From Rhodospirillaceae bacterium (GTDB lineage: Bacteria > Pseudomonadota > Alphaproteobacteria > Bin65), in NCBI GenBank assembly GCA_011523655.1, contig WTGH01000009.1, positions 35,151-99,150 of the forward strand: a stretch of 64,000 nt of DNA. Direction: 5' to 3'. Numbering within the stretch: position 1 is the stretch's first letter; every line of letters starts with the position of its first letter. The position numbers were made by a program, and so were the translations under genes. The notes beneath the pieces were generated by a model. The model worked only from the letters and a program-made list of their open reading frames with translations, did no database searches and was not told the DNA's origin. Below, piece by piece: positions 43,800-52,325 of the stretch.

Positions 43800-46343
43800 T
43801 CAGAACTGCGCGTTGAGCGTGAAGAAGAAAGTGCGGCCCCAGCCGGCCTCCGTCGGCCCGTCGACGCTGCTGGGGTTCGCGCTGTCCACCGAAAGCTTGG
43901 CGTCGGTGACGTTGAACACGCCCGCCGTGATCCGCGCGCCGTTCAGGCCCATCGGAGCCTTCCAGTCGAGTACCGCGTCGTGGCCGAACCAGGACTTGAA
44001 ATCTCCGGTGCCTGCCGAGTTCCTGAATCCGGAACGGTAATTGGAGGTCCAGATGAAACTCAGATTGCCGCGGCGCGCCAGGACCCCGGCGCGAACCATG
44101 TTCCTGGGAATGGCGTATCGTTCCGTATTGCCCGCGACACGCCGTTTGGCGCGGGTGACGTGCCGCCACGCGCCGCGTGCGCCGAGAATGCCCCAGCTCG
44201 TTCTGAAGCCGCCGCCGAACCGGGCGGTTACGCCCTGGAGTTCGGTTTCGACGATATTGGCATAGCTATCGTAAATCGTGATGCCCTGGGCATGATCGAT
44301 GCAGTTCGATTTGTTGCCGCCCTCCTCGCATACTTCCAGATTGCGTATCGCCCAGTCGGCCCTGTTCAGCCCCGCCACGCCGGCGCGCGAGAGCCGATAC
44401 CACTCCACCCCCAGAAAATACTGCCGCTTGCGGGCCTCGACGCCGATGGCGAACCTCTCGTTATCCGATGGGTCGAGCCCGGGATTGCCCGTGATCTCGC
44501 GCGCCACTTGGCGCGCGTTGAGACTTGTGCAGGGACGGGGAGGGGGTTGCGTAAGGTCGGGGACGCATCCGACATAGGGGTGAGACTGCGCGGCGGTGCT
44601 GTGGAGGCTCGACATCGAGGGCGGAGTCTGCCCTGCGCTCCAGGAACTGCGCAGCGTGAGGATTTCGCTCAGACGATAGCTGGCTCCCAAGCTCCAGGAC
44701 GTCAGTCCGCCCACGTCGTCCGCCCGGCCACCGGTGCCCGCAATCCTGAAGTCCAGCTTGTCGGTCAGCGGCAGGGACAATTCCGCAAAAGCCGTAACGG
44801 TCTCGCGCTTGCCCGCATAGCTGACCCCGCCGGAGCCCAACACCTTGGTCACGGGATGGGTCTTGCCGTCCCTGCTGCGAAAGCGCATGAGTTCATGCGC
44901 TTCCAGGCGGCTCAGCCTGACGCCTGCGGTCCAGGCCGCGCTCCGGCCGCCGATCGAAAATCCGCCGCCTTCCAGCGCCAGCCGGGCGCCGAGATATTCC
45001 CCGCCGAATTCGATCTCCTCCCGGAGGCTGCTGAACGCAATGGCCTGCCGATGCGCCGCAGCGTCCGAAAGGGGGTTTTCGAGGTCGTAATCGCCGTCTT
45101 CGACAGCTTGCCTTATCCTGTCGGTATGGACGAAGGTGTTGCCGGACAGCGAACCGGCGAGCCGGTAGGCTTCGAGGCGGGTGTCGTAGCCGAGCCAGTC
45201 GGCGATCCGGCCCTCGACGCCCACGGAGATGTCGTATTCCTCCCACTTCGTATGCCAGTCCCGGTTGCCGTGGCCGATGAAACGGTGCGAGACAAAGAAC
45301 CAATCGTTGTTGTCTCCGATGTCGCTCTTGGCTGCTGCATTGATCGTATCTATCAGGGCCTGACTCGGTGTGAAGCCGAACGTGCCGACCGGCGGGGCGT
45401 AGCGAAATGCCGAATCGCCCTGCCCGACATTGGCGTCCACATGGAATTTGGCCTTGTTGCCGAGCGGGTAATCCAGATTGAGGATCAAGGTTTTCTGGTT
45501 AATGCGGCTGGTGTTCCACGCGATATCGCCGTAGGCGAAACCGCAGCCCTTGTCGCCCGGAGTACGGGCGCCGGGCGGATTGTCGAGCTGGCCGGTATAG
45601 CCATTCGCCGGGTCGCATTCCCCCAGCGCCGCCGATCTTTGGCCGGTTATATTTTCGTCGGCGTCCCGCTGGAGGACCCAGACGGTGTTGCCGCCGGGGC
45701 TGACATTCCTCGCCTGGGCGAAGGTGCCGCCTTCCTGCCAGACGGAGCGGCTGTAGTCCCGGCTGCGCGAGGCGATTTCCTGGCGCCTGAGAATGTCCAC
45801 GCCGAGGGTCATGCGGCCCTTGCCGACCGCCCCGCCCCAGAAGACGCTGCCCTGCAAGCCGGTGCCGCCTTCCCTGGCCGGCACCCGCGCGAGCGCCCGC
45901 GTCTCGAAGCCGTTCAGATCAGTGCGCAGCACGATATTGAGCGCGCCGCGCAGGGCGCTGCCGCCTTGCGTGCCCAGGCTGTCGCCGCTCAGAATCTCGA
46001 TGCGCTCGATGGCCGAAATCGGCAAGGTGTCCAGATCGCCGGAGGTCGAGGCATAAGGCCTGCCGTTGACCAGGACGGGCAGCGACTGCCCGCCGGTGAG
46101 GAAATAGCGGATAATGCCGGTATTCAGCAGTTCCTCCAGCGTCTGGGAGCCGGATCGCTCAAGAAAGCCGCGCTCGTACTTGGCGATGACGCGCGGCTGA
46201 GGCGCGAGCGAACCGGCACCGGCGTTCGCCGCCGGTCCGACGACAAGCGCCCCTGCCAGGCACCACAGGGTGAGCGACCGGCGGAACATCCGCCGATGCG
46301 GCGGCTTCCGGCCGCGGCGCCCGAGTTTCGACATACGACGCAT
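43800..46343 (-). CDS. TonB-dependent outer-membrane receptor
   Basis: An 847-residue receptor. A signal peptide (about residues 18-45, 'RSLTLWCLAGALVVGPAANA') is followed by a plug domain ('SGSQTLEELLNTGIIRYFLTGGQSLPVLVNGRPYAS', 'IERIEILSGDSLGTQGGSALRGALNIVLR') and a 22-strand barrel ending in 'GRTFFFTLNAQF' with the terminal Phe. The start at 46343 has GAGGAG 8 nt upstream. It likely imports a large or scarce nutrient (sugar, siderophore or cobalamin); the closest regulator is the LacI protein. No TonB box is obvious. Codon use is less GC-biased than the neighbours. Confidence 0.92.
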   Translation of the reverse strand: MRRMSKLGRRGRKPPHRRMFRRSLTLWCLAGALVVGPAANAGAGSLAPQPRVIAKYERGFLERSGSQTLEELLNTGIIRYFLTGGQSLPVLVNGRPYASTSGDLDTLPISAIERIEILSGDSLGTQGGSALRGALNIVLRTDLNGFETRALARVPAREGGTGLQGSVFWGGAVGKGRMTLGVDILRRQEIASRSRDYSRSVWQEGGTFAQARNVSPGGNTVWVLQRDADENITGQRSAALGECDPANGYTGQLDNPPGARTPGDKGCGFAYGDIAWNTSRINQKTLILNLDYPLGNKAKFHVDANVGQGDSAFRYAPPVGTFGFTPSQALIDTINAAAKSDIGDNNDWFFVSHRFIGHGNRDWHTKWEEYDISVGVEGRIADWLGYDTRLEAYRLAGSLSGNTFVHTDRIRQAVEDGDYDLENPLSDAAAHRQAIAFSSLREEIEFGGEYLGARLALEGGGFSIGGRSAAWTAGVRLSRLEAHELMRFRSRDGKTHPVTKVLGSGGVSYAGKRETVTAFAELSLPLTDKLDFRIAGTGGRADDVGGLTSWSLGASYRLSEILTLRSSWSAGQTPPSMSSLHSTAAQSHPYVGCVPDLTQPPPRPCTSLNARQVAREITGNPGLDPSDNERFAIGVEARKRQYFLGVEWYRLSRAGVAGLNRADWAIRNLEVCEEGGNKSNCIDHAQGITIYDSYANIVETELQGVTARFGGGFRTSWGILGARGAWRHVTRAKRRVAGNTERYAIPRNMVRAGVLARRGNLSFIWTSNYRSGFRNSAGTGDFKSWFGHDAVLDWKAPMGLNGARITAGVFNVTDAKLSVDSANPSSVDGPTEAGWGRTFFFTLNAQF

Positions 46344-46488
46344 ATCGAATCTCCTCAAAACAGATGGGAATGGCCACATCGTGGACATGCGGCAGGATCG
46401 AAACAACCCTGTAAATCGTTATATGCACGCAAGGAATTTGTTATAGGCGGCGTAACGCATCCGGCTCGCAACGACGGGGGAGAGCCCC

Positions 46489-47709
46489 TTGCCCCAGGCC
46501 TTCGACAGCATTCGCATTCTCGATTTCACCCAGGTCGTCGCCGGGCCCTATGCCGCGCAATTGCTGGGCAACCAGGGAGCGGAAGTCATCAAGGTTGAAC
46601 CGGCGCAGGGCGACCAGCTGCGCAAGATCTTCAAGACGGGCTCCCAGCCGCCGGACGCCGATTCGGCGGCCTACCAGCTGGTCAACCGGGGCAAGCGTTC
46701 GATAGCGGTCGATCTGAAAAACACGGCCGGCCGCGACGCGATCCTGAAGATCGCCGCCGGCTGCGACGTGCTGCTGGAGAATTTCCGGCCCGGTGTCATG
46801 GCCCGGCTGGGGCTGGACTACGATGCGATCGGGCGCGTGCGGCCGGATATCGTCTACTGTTCGATTTCCGGCTACGGCCAGACCGGGCCGCTGGCCGGCG
46901 AACCGGCCTATGACGGCACGATCCAGGCGATATCGGGCATGATGTCGAACAACGGCCATCCGGAGACCGGCCCGACCCGCGCCGGCTTCCTGCCGGTCGA
47001 CGTGCCGAGCGCCTTCCTCGCCGCCTACGCCGTCGCCGCCGCCCTGTTCCGCCGGGCGCAGTGCGGCCGCGGCCAGTATATCGATCTGGCCATGATCGAC
47101 GCCGCCATCCTCATGCAGCTCTCGGTCTTCTCGCGGGTCTTCACCGACGGCAGCGGCGGCGGCCTGATCGGCAACCGCTCGACCGCAGCCGTCCTAACGG
47201 CGGACGCCTTCCCGTGCAGCGACGGCTATATCGCGGTGAGTGCGGTCACCCGGCCCCAGGGCCGGATCGTGCTCGAACTGGCCGGGCTCGATCCCGATCT
47301 GTGGGACGATTTCGATCCCGAGAACCCGACCGCCCCGCGCTCGCAAGAGGTCGTGGACATCGTCTACGCGGCGTTCCGCAGGCGCCCGATGAAGGAATGG
47401 GAGGCCCGGCTGCGCGAGGCCGGGCAGTCGGCCTCCTGCGTGCTCGACGCCAAGGCCGTTGCGGCACTGGACCAGATGGCCCACCGCGCCGTGTTCCGGG
47501 ACGATCCGGCCGACGATCCCGCGGCCCCGCGCACCATCGGCGGCGCCTTCGTGGCAAACGAGGACGGGCCGGACATTCGCGGCGCGGCATCGGCCATCGG
47601 CGCGGATACCGAAGCCGTGCTGGCCGATTTCGGCTTTTCCGGCCCGGAGGTCGCAGCGCTCCGCGAATCGGGCGCCATCCCGGTCGCCGGCGCACCGGCT
47701 TCTTCGTGA
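46489..47709 (+). CDS. CoA-transferase family III (CaiB/BaiF)
   Basis: A 406-residue class III CoA-transferase, which moves CoA between carboxylic acids through an Asp-linked intermediate. 'LDFTQVVAGPYAAQLLGNQGAEVIKVE' is the N-terminal signature, and 'GEPAYDGTIQAISGM' holds the catalytic Asp. The start is TTG at 46489 following GGGGGAGAG; no ATG fits. It is divergent from the TonB-dependent receptor and convergent with the LysR gene. The acyl partner is unknown, as for most of this large family. Confidence 0.92.
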   Translation: MPQAFDSIRILDFTQVVAGPYAAQLLGNQGAEVIKVEPAQGDQLRKIFKTGSQPPDADSAAYQLVNRGKRSIAVDLKNTAGRDAILKIAAGCDVLLENFRPGVMARLGLDYDAIGRVRPDIVYCSISGYGQTGPLAGEPAYDGTIQAISGMMSNNGHPETGPTRAGFLPVDVPSAFLAAYAVAAALFRRAQCGRGQYIDLAMIDAAILMQLSVFSRVFTDGSGGGLIGNRSTAAVLTADAFPCSDGYIAVSAVTRPQGRIVLELAGLDPDLWDDFDPENPTAPRSQEVVDIVYAAFRRRPMKEWEARLREAGQSASCVLDAKAVAALDQMAHRAVFRDDPADDPAAPRTIGGAFVANEDGPDIRGAASAIGADTEAVLADFGFSGPEVAALRESGAIPVAGAPASS

Positions 47710-47724
47710 CCGGAAACGGGACGG

Positions 47725-48597
47725 TCAACCGGCACGCGCGAACTCTTCCCCGATCCAGTCGACGAAAGTGCGCGCCGCCGGCGTTTCCTCATGTTTCGGC
47801 GCGGCGAGCAGGAAATAGCCCTCGGGCAATTCCACGCTGTGCGCGTACGGCCGCTCGAGCCGCCCGTCGGCCAGCAGGTCCCGCGCCAGCGAATCGTGGG
47901 TGATGGCGAGGCCGCCTCCGGTCAGGGCCGCGGTCATCGCGACGACATAAGTCGAGGCGAGGGTGACGCTCCGGTCCCGCGGCAGGCTGAGCCCCTGGCT
48001 GGAGAGCCAGGCCTCCCAGTTCGTCGTCACGCCGACGGTATCGAACAGCGGCGCGGTTTCCCAGCGGCGCATGTCCGGTCCGGCCTCCGGCGCGCAGACC
48101 GGATAGACCCGTTCGACCGCCAGCCGTTTCGCCGTTCCGGGCATCAGCGCGGCGCGGCCGAAGCGGATTTCCACTTCCGGAACGCCTTCTCCGTGCAATG
48201 GGTCCCAGATCGGCGTCGACAGGTTGAGCGACAGCCAGGGATGGGCCGCCAGCAGGCCGCCGAGCCGCGGCGCGAGCCAGAAGGTCGAGAAGGCGAGATT
48301 GCAGGTCACCATCAGGCGCCGGCCCCGGTCGCCGCCGGTCAGCGCGCGGGTGCCGCTGCCCAGGATTTCGAACGCGTCCTGTACGATCGGCAGGTAGTTC
48401 GATCCGGCCTCGGTCAACTGGAGCGCCCGGGTCTTGCGGACGAACAGGCCGAGCCCGAGCGCGGCCTCCAGGCTCCGGACATGCTGGGACACCGCCGACT
48501 GGGTGAGATTCAACTCCGCCGCCGCCTGGGTGAAGGAGAGATGCCGCGCCGCCGCCTCGAAGGCGCGCAGCCAGGTGAGGGGAGGGAGGCTCGCCAC
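47725..48597 (-). CDS. LysR-type regulator, GcvA-like
   Basis: A 290-residue LTTR. The HTH 'PPLTWLRAFEAAARHLSFTQAAAELNLTQSAVSQHVRSLE' is of the GcvA/AmpR branch (Pro-start, 'SFTQAA.EL..TQSAVS'). 'TCNLAFSTFWLAPRLGGLLAAHPWL' begins the effector-binding domain. The start is GTG at 48597. It is divergent from the desaturase-M24-Rieske cluster, with a perfect 6-6 dyad between them, so it very likely regulates that cluster and itself. The effector may be a substrate of that pathway. Confidence 0.93.
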   Translation of the reverse strand: MASLPPLTWLRAFEAAARHLSFTQAAAELNLTQSAVSQHVRSLEAALGLGLFVRKTRALQLTEAGSNYLPIVQDAFEILGSGTRALTGGDRGRRLMVTCNLAFSTFWLAPRLGGLLAAHPWLSLNLSTPIWDPLHGEGVPEVEIRFGRAALMPGTAKRLAVERVYPVCAPEAGPDMRRWETAPLFDTVGVTTNWEAWLSSQGLSLPRDRSVTLASTYVVAMTAALTGGGLAITHDSLARDLLADGRLERPYAHSVELPEGYFLLAAPKHEETPAARTFVDWIGEEFARAG

Positions 48598-48625
48598 GGC
48601 CGCTGGTCTCCATGCGCAACCGATA

Positions 48626-48642
48626 CATTAGTATTCCTAATG
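48626..48642. promoter_or_regulatory. LysR-type binding site (perfect dyad)
   Basis: CATTAG-TATTC-CTAATG is a perfect 6-bp inverted repeat with a 5-bp centre and fits the LTTR T-N11-A rule. The half-site CTAAT is what I remember as the recognition word for E. coli GcvA, the same branch as the adjacent regulator. It lies 29 bp from the lysR start and 78 bp before the desaturase start at 48720, and would fall inside the coding region if the track start (48612) were used. Confidence 0.75.
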
Positions 48643-48719
48643 TTACCGTTCCGAATCCATCGTTTGTCAATCCTGAGCCGGCTGCGCAGGGTTGGACCGG
48701 AAGGCCCGACAACAGGCCG

Positions 48720-49769
48720 ATGGCGATGCCGGACTGTGCCCCGACTAATGCGGCCCCGACCAATGCGGCGTCGAGCGGCATAACCCTCGACCGGAAGACG
48801 CTGAAAGCGCTCGCGCAGCGATCCGACCGGCCGGGCCTGGCCTATCTCGCGCAATGGGGCTGCGGGCTGCTGGCGTCCGGCGCCCTGGTCTGGCTGTCCC
48901 TCGGCACGCCCTGGCAATGGCCGGCCATGTTCGTCCACGGCGTGCTGCTCACGGTTCCGGCCTACGCGCTCAGCCACGAAACGGCCCACGGCACCGCGTT
49001 TCGCAGCCGCCGCCTGAACGAAACGGTCCTCTGGCTCACGTCGCTGCTCTACATGGAGGAGCCGCTGCACCGGCGCTACACCCACACCAATCACCACACC
49101 CACACCTGGCATGTCGGCAAGGATTGCCAGATGCCGTTCGACACGCCGCTGGCGCTGGGCGGCTGGCTGGCGGAGGCCTCGGGGCTGGCATTGCTGCGCT
49201 ACCAGGCGACGGTCCTGCTGCGCCTGGCGGCCGGCCGCTACACCGGAGTCATGCGCATGGTGACGCCGGAGGGCGAACTGCCGAAGATGACGCGCAACGC
49301 GCGCATCTTTCTCGCCGTTTATGCCGGCGCCGCCCTGCTCGTGGCGCTCGGAGGCTCTTGGCTGCTCTGGTTCCTGGTCCTGCCGCGCCTCCTCGGCATG
49401 CCGGTCATGATGCTGTTCACGCTGATCCAGCATGTCGAGATGCAGGAGAACTCACCGTCGATCCTCGAGAGCACGCGCTCGTTCCGGACAAACCGTCTCG
49501 GCCGGTTCCTGTACGCGAACATGAATTGGCATGTGGAGCACCATCTTTATCCCCAGGTGCCTTTCTTCGCCCTGCCGGCGCTGGCCCGCGCTGTCGCCGC
49601 GCAGGTGCCGGCGCCCGATCCGGGCTTTTTCCGCACGAATTGGGCGGTGTTCGTCGTCGTCGTCCGGCGCAGCCTGGGCCTGTCGACCGGCGCGCCGTCG
49701 ATCCGCCAGGCGCCGCACATGATTACCGACGGCGGCGCCTTCGCGCGCGTCGCCCAGCGGACCATGTGA
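48720..49769 (+). CDS. Fatty-acid-desaturase-family membrane di-iron enzyme (MocD-like)
   Basis: A 349-residue integral membrane oxygenase. All three histidine boxes are present: HxxxH in 'SHETAHGTAF' (86-90), HxxHH in 'HRRYTHTNHHTHTW' (about 117-128), and HxxHH in 'NWHVEHHLYP' near residue 265. Hydrophobic pairs lie between them. Members add or remove hydrogens using O2 and a small iron-sulfur donor. A Rieske ferredoxin of the MocE type lies two genes down, as in rhizopine mocDE. I prefer the start at 48720 because the LysR dyad lies upstream of it. The substrate is unknown and need not be a lipid. Confidence 0.85.
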   Translation: MAMPDCAPTNAAPTNAASSGITLDRKTLKALAQRSDRPGLAYLAQWGCGLLASGALVWLSLGTPWQWPAMFVHGVLLTVPAYALSHETAHGTAFRSRRLNETVLWLTSLLYMEEPLHRRYTHTNHHTHTWHVGKDCQMPFDTPLALGGWLAEASGLALLRYQATVLLRLAAGRYTGVMRMVTPEGELPKMTRNARIFLAVYAGAALLVALGGSWLLWFLVLPRLLGMPVMMLFTLIQHVEMQENSPSILESTRSFRTNRLGRFLYANMNWHVEHHLYPQVPFFALPALARAVAAQVPAPDPGFFRTNWAVFVVVVRRSLGLSTGAPSIRQAPHMITDGGAFARVAQRTM

Positions 49770-49845
49770 TGGACAGGCTGATCACTGGTCCGGCCGAAAA
49801 GCCGGCAGCACTTACCGAAGTTTCCAGCCGGCTGCCGATGCACCG

Positions 49846-51144
49846 ATGAACGAGGCGGCGGACTATCGGAAGACCTTCGCCGCCCGGCCCCAGCCGCTGA
49901 CGCTGGAACAGGCCGCGCGGATCACGCCGCCGGCCCGGGTCACGGACACCGAGGGGCTGCTCGACGTTCCGCGGATGCGCGCCTGGCGGCAGAACCGGCT
50001 GCGCGAACAGATCGCCGCCCACGGGCTGGACGCCGTCGTCCTCGTCGAGCCGCTGTCGATCCGCTACGCTGCCGGCGTGCGCAACTGCGCGCTGTTCCAG
50101 ATGCACATCCAGGCCGGATACCTGTTCGTGCCCGCCGACGGCCCGGTGATCTATTTCGACAGCGAGCCGGGGCGGCACACCGGCCGCCAGCTCGAAACGA
50201 TCGACGAGGTCCGGGACGATCTCCTGCCGCTCTCCTACATGTTCGCCGGCTCCCGGCAGCGCGAAACGGCGCGCAAGTGGGCGGCCCAGATGGGCGATCT
50301 CCTGAAAGAGCATTGCGGCGGCGGGGCGCGGGTCGCCGTCGACCGCATCGGCCGCCGCGCCGCGCAGGCGTTGATCGAAAATGGCTTCGCTCCCGCCGAT
50401 GCCGCGCCGATCCTCGCCCATGCCCGCAGGGTCAAGTGTCCGGAGGAAATCCTCGCCATGAATCTGGCGCTGGCGGCGGCCGAGGACGGCATGAACCGCA
50501 TGCGCGAAGCCCTGCGCCCCGGCATCGCGGAGCAGGATCTTTGGGCCCTGATGTGGCAGGCGACGATCGAGCATGGCGGCGAATGGCTCGACTATCGCCT
50601 GCTCGCCTCCGGGGAGCGGACCAATCCGTGGCAGCAGGAAGCGTCGGGCCGGGCGATCCGGGCCGGCGACCTGGTGGTTTTCGACTGCGGTATGGTCGGG
50701 CCGCTCAGCTACGGCGCCGATGTCAGCCGCGCCTTCCATTGCGGTCCCGGGCGACCGAGCGACGAGCAAAGGAAACTCTATACGCTTGCCTGGAACGAGG
50801 TGACGCACAACACGGAACTGCTGCGCGCCGGCACGTCGTTCCGCGATTTCATCGCCGCCCGCTATATCCAGGAGCCGGGCTACGGCGACCAGCCCTATCC
50901 CTGCCTCGCACACGGCGTCGGCATGGGCGACGAGTGGCCGGTCATCCACCATTCGCCCGAGCATGACGATCATTATGACGGCGCGTTTGAAGCCGGCATG
51001 GTGATTTGCGTCGAGAGCTATGTCGGCGAGGTCGGCGGCGTCGAAGGGGTCAAGCTGGAGGACCAGGTTCTCGTCACCGAATCCGGGCCGATCGTGCTGT
51101 CGCGCTATCCCTATGAGGACTCGCTCCTCGGCCGCGAGGTCTGA
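49846..51144 (+). CDS. M24-family metalloenzyme resembling DMSP lyase DddP
   Basis: A 432-residue creatinase/aminopeptidase-fold protein. Metal ligands: D280 and D292 ('VVFDCGMVG', 'GADVSRAF'), H356 ('LAHGVGMGDEWP'), E390 ('ICVESYVGE') and E405 ('KLEDQVL'). Compared with my memory of Roseovarius DddP (D295, D297, D307, H371, D377, E406, E421), offsets are constant at 15-16. The DddP catalytic Asp377 is kept as D362, but D297 is Gly here. Shared blocks include 'RLLASGERTNPW'. It may be a DddP relative with changed substrate, or a peptidase. It sits between the desaturase and the Rieske gene. Confidence 0.72.
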   Translation: MNEAADYRKTFAARPQPLTLEQAARITPPARVTDTEGLLDVPRMRAWRQNRLREQIAAHGLDAVVLVEPLSIRYAAGVRNCALFQMHIQAGYLFVPADGPVIYFDSEPGRHTGRQLETIDEVRDDLLPLSYMFAGSRQRETARKWAAQMGDLLKEHCGGGARVAVDRIGRRAAQALIENGFAPADAAPILAHARRVKCPEEILAMNLALAAAEDGMNRMREALRPGIAEQDLWALMWQATIEHGGEWLDYRLLASGERTNPWQQEASGRAIRAGDLVVFDCGMVGPLSYGADVSRAFHCGPGRPSDEQRKLYTLAWNEVTHNTELLRAGTSFRDFIAARYIQEPGYGDQPYPCLAHGVGMGDEWPVIHHSPEHDDHYDGAFEAGMVICVESYVGEVGGVEGVKLEDQVLVTESGPIVLSRYPYEDSLLGREV

Positions 51145-51160
51145 GGAAGGAGGCCGGCCC

Positions 51161-51469
51161 GTGGGCGCATGGATCGAGGTCTGCGCGGCGGGCGATATCG
51201 AGCAAGAGGACCTGATCCGCTGGGACTACGGAAGCCGGAGCTTCGCGATCTACAATACCGGGAAGGGCTATTTCGCGACCGACGGCTATTGCACCCACGA
51301 GCGGCAGCATCTCGGCGACGGCCTCGTCATCGGCCCGGTCATCGAGTGTCCCCTGCATCAGGGACGCTTCGACATCGCCACCGGCAAGGCGCTCACCCCG
51401 CCGGTCTGCGAGGATTTGGCGACCTATCCCGTCAAGGTCGAAGGCGGCGTCGTCTTCGTGCGGCTATAG
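51161..51469 (+). CDS. Rieske [2Fe-2S] ferredoxin, MocE-like
   Basis: A 102-residue small Rieske protein with the ligands C44-x-H46 ('GYCTHERQHLGDGLV') and C63-x2-H66 ('IECPLHQGRFD'). 'FAIYNTGKGYFATDG' and 'PVCEDLATYPVKVEGGVVFVRL' are as I remember in MocE and related oxygenase ferredoxins. The start is GTG at 51161 with GGAAGGAGG upstream. It lies 16 bp past the M24 gene. It most likely feeds electrons to the di-iron desaturase two genes upstream. No ferredoxin reductase (mocF) is in the window. Confidence 0.93.
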   Translation: MGAWIEVCAAGDIEQEDLIRWDYGSRSFAIYNTGKGYFATDGYCTHERQHLGDGLVIGPVIECPLHQGRFDIATGKALTPPVCEDLATYPVKVEGGVVFVRL

Positions 51470-51525
51470 CGCAGCGGGGAAAGCGCCGCCCGCAACGGCC
51501 AGCCGCTGTTCGGGAAAATCCCGGA

Positions 51526-52260
51526 TCAACGGCCCAGGACGCTGTAGTCGCCGTCCGCGATCAAACGAATGGAAACGTAAAGTCCAAGCAGCGCGCAGAG
51601 CACCCAGGGGCAATTCATTCCATAGATATAGATATACTTCTCACGCCGGCTGATCTGCGATTGCCGATCAGCTACGAAGAAACTGACCCAGTAGACCGAC
51701 GTCATGTAGATCAATTGCCAGAACAGCATCGCTCCGATAATTCCCGCGACGAGGGCGGGCATCAGATCGACCGAACAGGCGGCATACAGGATCAGCGTCG
51801 GCACCGGCGTCGCAAAGCCGTTTGCGATATCCACGTTGAAGCCGTAAGTGCGCCGGTCGGCGTAGGAGCCGTCATATTGGGCATAGGTCGCCCAGACATC
51901 CGCCCATTGCGTCGGCGAAAACAGCTTTGCCAACGGCACCCTTGCGCGAAGGAATTCGGCGACCGGCGACCGGCCGGTCTCGCGCCGCCGGTCGCGCCAA
52001 TACCCGGTGCGGCGCTCGATATGGTCCCGGCGGAGAAACAGGCAGATTTCCCAATAGCAGACCACCAGATTGACGGAAAAGAACAGGCTCAGGAGCGCAT
52101 GGACGATGTCAAAATCCCCTCTGATCCAGTAACGCCCGCCGATCCCGGCGAATACCAGAATCGCGACGGCCAGCGCCGCAACCTGTCCGGCGGGAAGCGC
52201 GGCTCCGGTCCGTTGTGGGTCGAGATCGGGATGCGCTCGATCGGATCGGTGTTCCGGCAT
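51526..52260 (-). CDS. Hypothetical inner-membrane protein
   Basis: A 244-residue protein with about five hydrophobic segments ('VAALAVAILVFAGIGG', 'ALLSLFFSVNLVVCYWEICLFL', 'VPTLILYAACSVDLMPALVAGIIGAMLFWQLIYMTSVYWVSFFV', 'CPWVLCALLGLYVSIRLI'). The loop 'YAQYDGSYADRRTYGFNVDIANG' is polar and probably periplasmic. I recognise no family. The start at 52260 is the first ATG that leaves an intact first helix; the track's 414-residue ORF adds out-of-character Arg-rich sequence. The gene faces the MocE gene and follows the hydratase gene on the same strand. Confidence 0.7.
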   Translation of the reverse strand: MPEHRSDRAHPDLDPQRTGAALPAGQVAALAVAILVFAGIGGRYWIRGDFDIVHALLSLFFSVNLVVCYWEICLFLRRDHIERRTGYWRDRRRETGRSPVAEFLRARVPLAKLFSPTQWADVWATYAQYDGSYADRRTYGFNVDIANGFATPVPTLILYAACSVDLMPALVAGIIGAMLFWQLIYMTSVYWVSFFVADRQSQISRREKYIYIYGMNCPWVLCALLGLYVSIRLIADGDYSVLGR

Positions 52261-52325
52261 GTATCCTGATCCCTGCGGGCAATCCGGCGTTCGGTCCTGC
52301 CGCGTTATACCCTGCCGGGCAGCCG

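Noticed and set aside
43980-46598. 872-residue plus-strand ORF opposite the TonB-dependent receptor
   Set aside because: Long antisense ORFs are common at this GC content. The minus frame has a signal peptide, plug and a barrel end; the plus frame has none of these.
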